This document shows positions 1 through 5,028 of a DNA stretch of 6,655 nt, piece after piece; the stretch's first letter is position 1, and each line of letters begins with the position of its first letter. The DNA is taken from NCBI GenBank assembly GCA_023386395.1, contig JAEWJV010000278.1:1-6655 (forward strand), in the 5' to 3' direction. Below the pieces are notes generated by a model. It saw only the letters and a list, made by a program, of their open reading frames with translations, was not told where the DNA came from and made no database searches. A program made the position numbers and the translations under genes. The DNA comes from Bacteroidota bacterium (lineage in GTDB: Bacteria > Bacteroidota > Bacteroidia > Chitinophagales > Chitinophagaceae).

Positions 1-1056
1 GAATATGAGTTTATCAACCGCCTGCTGCGGCGTTTTTATAAAATTGGTATTCATGTATCGGATGCTTACAAAATGCCTGTCAAGACGCTTATGGTTGATT
101 GCATATTTTTTTATGCCAAGATTATAACCGATCCACGCATCAAAAAGCCGGTAATGATAATCGTAAAAATCAAAAGGCTGCTTATTGTAATTATTAAAGG
201 TTTTAAAATCACCGACAGTTAAGCCGCCGGCAAAATGCTTGTATTGTGAAACAAGGTTTCGCTGGAGTGAAAAATAAGTAGCCTGCTCGTCAGTGGTGCG
301 GGTAAACAAATCCTGGTTGATGGTTGAATACCCAACGGATGCATCAATAAAGCTATGCGCTATATTAAATTTTGTATAAGATAAACCAATGCCTGCAGTG
401 GGTTCTCTTTCTTTTTCCGCAAGAAAAGTGAGCCGAACACTCTGGGCTGCCCCAAAAAGGTTTACATCTTCTGCAGTTGCCTTGAACCTGCCGGTGCTGG
501 CCCTGTTAAGTACGCCGTTAATACTAAAAAGGTCTTTGGTAATTACATAAACATCCACAGAATCGGGCGAACCGGTTTTAGGCTGAATAATGATGCGTGC
601 GTCCTGCATATAGTCGAGTGTACGTAAAAACCGTTCATTATCGGCAAGGAGGTAAGCAGCAACAGGGGTATTTTGTTTAAAGAAAAGGTTATCTCGTATT
701 GCCCATTCCTTGGTATTATTATGCAGGCTGTTTAAGAGCCTTGTTCCGAAATAGTCAATTGATTTTGAGGTGTCTGCAAATGTTTTTTCAAACTTAAAAC
801 GGTTAATGATAATGTTCCGGATGATTTTGCCTTCATATTGTTTAAAAGCGGCTTCACTTTTAGTGGTAAGCAATTCCTGCCGGTTAAGCCTGGTGATGGA
901 GCTTGTATCTTTATGCTTTCTTTTTATAAGCTTCAGTGCATGGCTGAATACATTGTTTTTTGAGGTGGTTTGAATAGTATCCTTATCCTGGGCACCGGCA
1001 TAAAAACAAACAAGCAGCATGCAAATTATAAGAGACAGCTTATAAATATCGTTCAC
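1..1056 (-). CDS. POTRA-domain outer-membrane beta-barrel protein, BamA/TamA-like (partial, C-terminus off the left edge)
   Basis: An open frame of 352 codons runs to the window edge without a stop, so only the N-terminal part is visible. It starts at GTG (1056-1054), directly preceded by TAA CGA in frame. This start gives a good signal peptide: a short N-region with one Lys, hydrophobic residues 7-20, and likely cleavage after AGA (22/23). The only nearby ATG, at 1020, would leave too short a signal. Residues about 75-175 look like a POTRA domain, with GKIIRNIIINRF near 76, then LLADNERFLRTLDYMQDARI (136-155) and DSVDVYVITKD (165-175). From about 180 onward, alternating aromatic/hydrophobic strands with GLSYTKF- and VGYST-type turns suggest a beta-barrel. 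The family assignment rests on remembered Bacteroidota surface-antigen (D15)-type proteins; the substrate or role is unknown. It follows aat after 45 bp with no promoter seen, so it may be transcribed with it. Confidence 0.75.
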   Translation of the reverse strand, partial: MNDIYKLSLIICMLLVCFYAGAQDKDTIQTTSKNNVFSHALKLIKRKHKDTSSITRLNRQELLTTKSEAAFKQYEGKIIRNIIINRFKFEKTFADTSKSIDYFGTRLLNSLHNNTKEWAIRDNLFFKQNTPVAAYLLADNERFLRTLDYMQDARIIIQPKTGSPDSVDVYVITKDLFSINGVLNRASTGRFKATAEDVNLFGAAQSVRLTFLAEKEREPTAGIGLSYTKFNIAHSFIDASVGYSTINQDLFTRTTDEQATYFSLQRNLVSQYKHFAGGLTVGDFKTFNNYNKQPFDFYDYHYRLFDAWIGYNLGIKKYAINHKRLDRHFVSIRYMNTNFIKTPQQAVDKLIF

Positions 1057-1101
1057 TCGTTATAAGGCGGTTAATAATTAAATTGTATAATCATTTTCAA
1101 G

Positions 1102-1743
1102 TTAAGCAATCTGTTGAAGCAGATTTAAAAATTCATTACGGCTTATCATTTCAGCGCCCAGGCTTTCCAAATGTTTTGTATAAACCTGGCAATCTATTAA
1201 AACAACACCTTCCTGCGCCAATTGCTTTACGTAATTTATAAAAGCAAATTTGCTGGCATTGGAAACACGGCTGAACATGCTTTCACCAAAGAAAACCTTT
1301 CCCATTTTTATGCCATATAAACCACCAACAAGTTTATTGCCCTGCCAGGCCTCCGCACTATGGGCATATCCTTTTGTATGCAGGTTTATATAAGCTTGTT
1401 CCACTTCATTCGTTATCCATGTGCCCTCGTGATCACGTTTTACTTTTTTGCAATTGCTGATAACTTCTTCAAACGCCGTATTTGTTTTAAACTGAAAACT
1501 GTTACTGCGTAAAACCTGCTGCATGCTTTTACTTATTTTAAGATTACCCGGAAATAAAACAAAGCGTGGATCGGGGCACCACCAAAGCGGCAGGTTGCCT
1601 TCAAACCAGGGGAAGATCCCTTGCCTGTAAGCGAGCAGCAATCGATCTTCGTTAAGATCGCCGCCCATGGCGAGCAGGCCATCTTCTGTAGCAGCAGTTG
1701 CAGGCGGAAACCATAATTTATTGTCCAGTACGGTCAGGTACAT
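1102..1743 (-). CDS. aat: Leucyl/phenylalanyl-tRNA--protein transferase
   Basis: Aat moves Leu or Phe from aminoacyl-tRNA to the N-terminus of proteins beginning with Lys or Arg, creating a destabilising residue (the bacterial N-degron pathway, cytoplasmic). The 213-residue product is close to the usual family length; the E. coli enzyme is somewhat longer at the N-terminus. Family hallmarks appear in order: WFPP (11-14), GLLAMGGDL (22-30), GIFPWF (42-47), WWCPDPR (54-60), HSAEAW (128-133), GGLYGIKMG (140-148), GESMFSR (153-159) and LIDCQVYTKHLESLGAE (182-198). Glu131, Asp184 and Gln186 match positions regarded as catalytic or structural in E. coli Aat. The ATG at 1743 puts the WFPP motif at the expected distance from the N-terminus. 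It lies 77 bp downstream of clpS, the adaptor that reads its products, on the same strand. No clear promoter is seen in the gap, so read-through from clpS is likely. Confidence 0.96.
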   Translation of the reverse strand: MYLTVLDNKLWFPPATAATEDGLLAMGGDLNEDRLLLAYRQGIFPWFEGNLPLWWCPDPRFVLFPGNLKISKSMQQVLRSNSFQFKTNTAFEEVISNCKKVKRDHEGTWITNEVEQAYINLHTKGYAHSAEAWQGNKLVGGLYGIKMGKVFFGESMFSRVSNASKFAFINYVKQLAQEGVVLIDCQVYTKHLESLGAEMISRNEFLNLLQQIA

Positions 1744-1820
1744 AAAGAAATGCTCTGGTGATAAAATTCAGATTACAGCAGACAGGTGGTAAATAAATTC
1801 TTTTTTGGATAAAAGCAAAA

Positions 1821-2129
1821 CTAATGTTCAACCATTTCTTCAATGGTTGCATTTATACCCCGGTTTATGATCGCTTCACGCATAGGATTAAGGGTTTCAT
1901 AGTCACCCTGTTTAACGGCATATTTTCCCTGGAAATGAATAATGAAAGCGCATTGTTCGGCCTGCTCTGCCGTGTGGCCGCAAACTTCCACAAGGGTTTC
2001 AATTACCCAGTCAAACGTATTTACCTCGTCATTCCATACAATGAGGTTATAGGATGCCGCAAGCGTATCTAACAATTCTGTTTCAACGTCTTCTTTAACC
2101 TGCGCTGAATTGTTTATACCGGTAATCAT
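1821..2129 (-). CDS. clpS: ATP-dependent Clp protease adaptor ClpS (N-recognin)
   Basis: ClpS binds proteins with bulky N-terminal residues (Leu, Phe, Trp, Tyr) and passes them to a Clp AAA+ unfoldase. The product has 102 residues, the normal size: a flexible N-terminal extension (1-25) and the compact core (27-98). The substrate-pocket signature is present, with Asn33-Asp34-Glu35 (Asn-Asp-Asp in E. coli) and His65 in IIHFQGK. The position of the E. coli gatekeeper Met40 is Phe39 here, in the string WNDEVNTFDWVIETL. I believe this NTF form is common in Bacteroidota. The C-terminal NRGINATIEE segment is also typical. It lies between prmC (41 bp upstream) and aat (77 bp downstream), all on the minus strand. 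The partner unfoldase is not in the window; in this phylum ClpC is the likely one, which is inference. A perfect TAnnTTTG element sits 5 nt before the ATG. Confidence 0.96.
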   Translation of the reverse strand: MITGINNSAQVKEDVETELLDTLAASYNLIVWNDEVNTFDWVIETLVEVCGHTAEQAEQCAFIIHFQGKYAVKQGDYETLNPMREAIINRGINATIEEMVEH

Positions 2130-2134
2130 AATTG

Positions 2135-2142
2135 CAAATTTA
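2135..2142 (-). promoter_or_regulatory. Candidate -7 promoter element for clpS
   Basis: On the minus strand TAAATTTG matches the Bacteroidota -7 consensus TAnnTTTG exactly. It is followed by CAATT and then the clpS ATG at 2129. A start site a few bases downstream would fall on or next to the ATG, implying a leaderless or nearly leaderless clpS mRNA. No TTG-type -33 element is visible at the expected 18-21 bp upstream, which lowers confidence. Confidence 0.45.
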
Positions 2143-2170
2143 GTTTAAGCCACATAAATAATGTCTTGTT

Positions 2171-3031
2171 TTACGCTAAAAAAGCAGATACCATGCGGTT
2201 TTTTTGCTGCATATCTTTTTTAATCTCAACTGTAGTAAAGCCTTTCGAACGTAATAATGCCGCTACCTGTTCACTCATTAATTCATTTATTTCAAAGTAC
2301 AACCGCCCGGGACGTTTGAGATGCTGCAGCGCAAAGACGGCAATAGCTTTATAAAAGAGCAGCGGATCATCATCTGGCACAAACAGAGCTTTGTGTGGCT
2401 CATATTGCAAAACATTCGGTTGCATTATCAAAGATTCACTTTGGGTAATATAGGGCGGGTTGCTTACAATTATGTCAAATTTGGGAAAAGTGGCCGCCGG
2501 ATGGAAATCAAGGATATCAGCTTCCAAAAAATGTACAAGTGCATTATTGGATACAGCATTTTTTGTTGCTATTTCCAAAGCTTTTTTACTGATATCCAAT
2601 GCATAAACATCGGATTCCGGTAATTTTTTTTCAATTGAAATGGCAATACATCCGCTGCCAGTTCCAATATCTAAAATGGAAGGGGCTTTTAGGCTGGAAT
2701 TATGAGAATTTTCCAGGATTAATTCCACCAATTCCTCTGTTTCAGGACGTGGGATTAAAACATTCTCATCCACATAAAAGGGTATACCAGCGAACCATGA
2801 TTCATTTATAATATACTGAATTGGGGAGTGTTGCAGTAATTTATCAATATTTTTTTCAAGATAAGTTGACTGGATCTCTGTAAGTACATTATCTTTATGA
2901 ATCATTCGTTCAGGCCTTGAAAAACCGGTAAGTTTTTCCAAAAGCAGGTTTGAAATATTGGATGCTTCCCGCTGATCATATATTGTATTTAATGCTGATC
3001 GTAAAATTTTACCTGCTTCAGAAATTGTCAT
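2171..3031 (-). CDS. prmC: Peptide chain release factor N5-glutamine methyltransferase (PrmC/HemK)
   Basis: PrmC methylates the glutamine of the GGQ motif in release factors RF1 and RF2, using S-adenosylmethionine, and so tunes translation termination in the cytoplasm. The 286-residue product is the normal full length. The N-terminal helical substrate-binding domain (about 1-85) is followed by the Rossmann-fold methyltransferase domain. Visible motifs are VLIPRPETEELVE (91-103), motif I DIGTGSGCIA (121-130), the SAM-ribose acidic residue in YALDIS (Asp146), and NPPYI (191-195), which grips the substrate glutamine. The C-terminal GRLYFEINE segment (252-260) also fits. The ATG at 3031 gives the expected N-terminus. 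The gene is divergent from ribD, with 28 bp between start codons, and is followed by clpS after 41 bp. Older databases call this family HemK; the heme role is obsolete. Confidence 0.97.
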   Translation of the reverse strand: MTISEAGKILRSALNTIYDQREASNISNLLLEKLTGFSRPERMIHKDNVLTEIQSTYLEKNIDKLLQHSPIQYIINESWFAGIPFYVDENVLIPRPETEELVELILENSHNSSLKAPSILDIGTGSGCIAISIEKKLPESDVYALDISKKALEIATKNAVSNNALVHFLEADILDFHPAATFPKFDIIVSNPPYITQSESLIMQPNVLQYEPHKALFVPDDDPLLFYKAIAVFALQHLKRPGRLYFEINELMSEQVAALLRSKGFTTVEIKKDMQQKNRMVSAFLA

Positions 3032-3056
3032 AATGCAATGCTATTAATTATTTTTG
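3025..3056 (+). promoter_or_regulatory. Candidate ribD promoter overlapping the prmC start
   Basis: TATTTTTG at 3049-3056 is a perfect TAnnTTTG -7 element. A TTG at 3025-3027 lies 21 bp upstream, within the usual -33 to -7 spacing, and falls inside the first codons of prmC on the opposite strand. The element ends only 3 nt before the ribD ATG at 3060, so transcription should start at or just inside the start codon (leaderless mRNA). The 28-bp gap leaves no room for an FMN riboswitch. Confidence 0.45.
3036..3043 (-). promoter_or_regulatory. Weak candidate -7 element for prmC
   Basis: On the minus strand TAGCATTG fits TAnnTTTG with one mismatch, and it lies 4 nt upstream of the prmC ATG. It is the best match in the 28-bp prmC-ribD gap for a leftward promoter. 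No convincing -33 element accompanies it, so a start further inside ribD cannot be excluded. Confidence 0.25.
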
Positions 3057-3059
3057 AAA

Positions 3060-4121
3060 ATGACCGCGGATGAATTATATATGCAGCGCTGCATTCAACT
3101 GGCAAAGCTCGGAGCGGGCAATGTTGCCCCAAACCCCATGGTTGGCGCTGTGTTGGTTTATGAAGATAGGATAATAGGCGAGGGGTATCATCAAAAATAT
3201 GGTGAAGCACACGCTGAGGTAAACTGTATAGCTTCGGTACAAACAGCAGACCGGCAATTTATTGAAAAATCCACGCTGTATGTTTCACTCGAACCCTGTG
3301 CGCATTTTGGCAAAACACCACCATGCAGCGATCTTATCATCAGGCAAAAAATTCCAAAAGTGGTAATAGGTTCCCGTGATCCTTTTAAAGAAGTTGACGG
3401 CAAGGGAATTGAAAAATTAAAGGCTTCCGGAATTGAAGTTATAACCGGCGTATTGCAGGATGCATGTAAAAACCTGAACAAGCGTTTCTTTACATTTCAC
3501 ACCAAACAACGGTCATATATCATTTTAAAATGGGCGCAGACAGCTAATAAAAAAATAGCAACAAACGACAACAAACGGCTAATAATCAGCAATAGTATAA
3601 CAAACAAGCTTGTTCATAAATGGCGTTTTGAAGAAGCGTCCATATTGGTGGGAACCCATACAGCAGCGGTTGATGATCCATTGCTTACAAACCGTTTATG
3701 GACGGGGAGAAATCCGGTAAGATTGGTCATCGATAAGAATCTCAGGCTGCCATCTTCTTTAAAAATATTCAATAATAAATCGCCGGTAATTATATTCAAT
3801 TATGAAAAGCAAACCCATGAGCCTGACAATAGCGGAAACCTTACAAACCATGTTTATTATTTTAAAATTGAAAAAAACAAAAGCCTGGTTCAGCAAATTG
3901 CCAATGCCTGTTATCAACTAAATCTCCAAAGCATCCTGGTTGAAGGCGGCGCAAAATTATTACAATCGTTTATTGATGAAAAGCTGTTTGATGAAATCAG
4001 GATTATAACTAATAAGGATTTGATTATTGATGAAGGCCTGTCAGCGCCATCTTTTGGCGGTTTATTAAAGCAACCTCAAAGCTTTAACATCAGAAATGAT
4101 AAAATAGATTTTATCCTATAA
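3060..4121 (+). CDS. ribD: Bifunctional riboflavin biosynthesis deaminase/reductase RibD
   Basis: RibD carries out two successive steps of riboflavin synthesis: deamination of the pyrimidine released by GTP cyclohydrolase II, then NADPH-dependent reduction of its ribose side chain. The 353-residue product has both domains. In the deaminase (about 1-145), NPMVGAV (25-31), the zinc ligand and catalytic Glu in HAE (51-53), and PCAHFGKTPPC (79-89, zinc cysteines 80 and 89) are intact. The reductase (about 150-353) has ILKWAQ (155-160), ILVGTHTAAVDDPLLT (195-210), NPVRLVID (218-225) and LVEGGAKLLQSF (293-304). An oddity is TANKKIA (161-167), where family members usually have an Asp-Gly pair (as in SLDGKIA). 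ATG at 3060 is chosen over an in-frame TTG at 3054, because that TTG overlaps the candidate -7 element and ATG gives the usual start about ten residues before the first helix. The other riboflavin genes are not in the window. Confidence 0.96.
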   Translation: MTADELYMQRCIQLAKLGAGNVAPNPMVGAVLVYEDRIIGEGYHQKYGEAHAEVNCIASVQTADRQFIEKSTLYVSLEPCAHFGKTPPCSDLIIRQKIPKVVIGSRDPFKEVDGKGIEKLKASGIEVITGVLQDACKNLNKRFFTFHTKQRSYIILKWAQTANKKIATNDNKRLIISNSITNKLVHKWRFEEASILVGTHTAAVDDPLLTNRLWTGRNPVRLVIDKNLRLPSSLKIFNNKSPVIIFNYEKQTHEPDNSGNLTNHVYYFKIEKNKSLVQQIANACYQLNLQSILVEGGAKLLQSFIDEKLFDEIRIITNKDLIIDEGLSAPSFGGLLKQPQSFNIRNDKIDFIL

Positions 4122-4186
4122 TTAATATTATGTTAAGTTGAATAATGCAAAAACTATTCAAATAAAAAACTTTAATATTTAAATCA

Positions 4187-4675
4187 ATGACAATACAACG
4201 AAAGATGGAGATGGATTTTTTAGAATGTTTAAAATCGTTTGAAAAAAATGATCTAACTGCCACCTTTAAGTTGTTGCAAAAAACTCTGCTCGATTCAGGC
4301 ATGCAGCTTAATGATTTTGAAACCTTAAACAGATATTTTAGAAACGAAGGAATGATTGATTATGAGATACATTATAAACAAGATAGTAATGGTTATCCTA
4401 CTCCAATAGATGATTATGGTATAACTCTTTGTCCAAAAGGCAAACAATATTTAGAACTATTAAAAACTGAAAAACAAAGATGGCATGAAAGTCATCCTAT
4501 TTTCTATGGCATTCTTGTTGCAATTTTTTCAGCTATTTTATCTTTAATAGTAGGATTAATATTATCGAACGTGGATAAACAATCAAAACACCAAGAACAA
4601 GAAGAGTTATTAAAAAAAATACAGAATGTAAATAAGAGATTTGATTCATTAATGAATCATCAAAAGATACAATAG
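4187..4675 (+). CDS. Unknown AT-rich gene: winged-helix-like domain, one transmembrane helix, C-terminal coiled coil
   Basis: I do not recognise this 162-residue protein. Residues about 8-94 are a small mixed helical/strand domain ending in YGITLCPKGKQYLELL (77-92). This resembles the wing and last helix of winged-helix folds, where a strand leads into a KG turn and then a helix. One hydrophobic helix (about 105-127, FYGILVAIFSAILSLIVGLI) should cross the membrane, after Lys/Arg-rich TEKQRW (94-99). The tail (about 130-157) is charged and probably a short coiled coil (HQEQEELLKKIQNVNKRF). The positive-inside rule suggests a cytoplasmic N-terminal domain, but the tail is also charged. Hand-counted G+C for 4201-4675 is about 28%, against about 42% in sampled lines of ribD and of the 5029-6345 gene. 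This points to recent acquisition or relaxed selection. No transposase, integrase or flanking repeat is seen. Starts at 4205 or 4211 (internal Met) are possible. No promoter consensus is found in the 65-bp gap after ribD. Confidence 0.8.
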   Translation: MTIQRKMEMDFLECLKSFEKNDLTATFKLLQKTLLDSGMQLNDFETLNRYFRNEGMIDYEIHYKQDSNGYPTPIDDYGITLCPKGKQYLELLKTEKQRWHESHPIFYGILVAIFSAILSLIVGLILSNVDKQSKHQEQEELLKKIQNVNKRFDSLMNHQKIQ

Positions 4676-4704
4676 ATCCCGTGAAGTAGGGTTCAATATT
4701 TATT

Positions 4705-4712
4705 TTTCTTTG
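4705..4712 (+). promoter_or_regulatory. Weak candidate -7 element for the 67-residue protein gene
   Basis: TTTCTTTG fits TAnnTTTG except for T in place of A at the second position. It would place a start site near 4718 and a leader of about 28 nt before the ATG at 4746. No -33 partner is evident. It is listed because a separate promoter would uncouple this native-composition gene from the AT-rich gene upstream. Confidence 0.22.
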
Positions 4713-4745
4713 TCATTATTTACTTTTAATCATAAAATAAACAGT

Positions 4746-4949
4746 ATGGAAAAATGGAAACAGTATAAACGAAAAGGGTTATCGGAGATGCGGCCATATA
4801 TAGAGGGCGAAGATCTTAAGGGTGTTTCGGTAAGCAAGGAAGATAATCCCGAAACAGATATGGGCATGATTGCCCGTAACCCTAAAAACCATGAAGATAA
4901 ATGGTACGTGGCCCGGAAATATTTTGAAGATAATTTTGAGGAAGCTTAA
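4746..4949 (+). CDS. Conserved small protein of unknown function (67 residues), family also found in phages
   Basis: The product is 67 residues, hydrophilic and without signal peptide or membrane segment. It starts MEKWKQYKRKGLSEMRPYIE, has a central DMGMIARNPKNHEDKWYVA (49 onward in the MIARNP region) and an acidic end with YFEDNFEEA. From memory, this arrangement (basic start, EMRPY, GEDL, MIARNPKNH, W-V, YF..NFE) recurs in many small proteins of unknown function in bacteria and in tailed phages. I know of no assigned role. The ATG at 4746 is chosen because conserved sequence begins there; an in-frame TTG at 4710 would add 12 AT-rich, non-conserved residues and overlap a possible promoter. 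Codon composition is like the core genes (about 43% G+C in the line counted), unlike the preceding gene. It ends 25 bp before a strong terminator. Confidence 0.85.
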   Translation: MEKWKQYKRKGLSEMRPYIEGEDLKGVSVSKEDNPETDMGMIARNPKNHEDKWYVARKYFEDNFEEA

Positions 4950-4974
4950 CTCTGCAATTCTGACGGAGACAAAT

Positions 4975-5009
4975 AAAAAGAGCTGGTTAATTTTGAACCA
5001 GCTCTTTTT
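4975..5009. terminator. Bidirectional rho-independent terminator between convergent genes
   Basis: A perfect 14-bp inverted repeat, AAAAAGAGCTGGTT (4975-4988) and AACCAGCTCTTTTT (4996-5009), flanks a 7-nt loop (4989-4995). On the plus strand the GC-containing stem is followed by a U-run (5005-5009). On the minus strand the A-run at 4975-4979 becomes the U-run. It sits between the 67-residue protein gene (ends 4949) and the TPR-like gene (ends 5029), so one hairpin can end both transcripts. Confidence 0.93.
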
Positions 5010-5028
5010 GTTTCCAATAATTTAAAAC

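Noticed and set aside
770..973. Plus-strand open frame of 67 codons with a hydrophobic product
   Set aside because: It lies fully antisense to the signal-peptide and POTRA coding region of the outer-membrane protein and has no family features.
1643..1660. Perfect 7-bp inverted repeat CGATCTT / AAGATCG with a 4-nt loop near the 5' end of aat
   Set aside because: It encodes the conserved GGDLNEDR region, has no U-run, and a short hairpin like this is expected by chance in coding DNA.
1824..2072. Plus-strand open frame of 82 codons antisense to clpS
   Set aside because: It is a shadow of the well-supported clpS frame; no motif or promoter supports it.
3054..3059. TTG start for ribD two codons upstream of the ATG
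   Set aside because: It is part of the candidate -7 element TATTTTTG, and ATG at 3060 gives the usual N-terminus.
4111..4302. Minus-strand open frame of 63 codons across the ribD end and the next gene
   Set aside because: It spans AT-rich DNA, has no recognisable content, and overlaps two plus-strand genes.
4710..4745. TTG start extending the 67-residue protein by 12 residues
   Set aside because: The added residues are AT-rich and fall outside the core I recognise; the ATG at 4746 fits better.
4676..4745. Possible mobile-element end or attachment site beside the AT-rich gene
   Set aside because: I compared the gaps at 4122-4186 and 4676-4745 and found no convincing direct or inverted repeat; only a short CCC...GGG pairing near 4678-4690.
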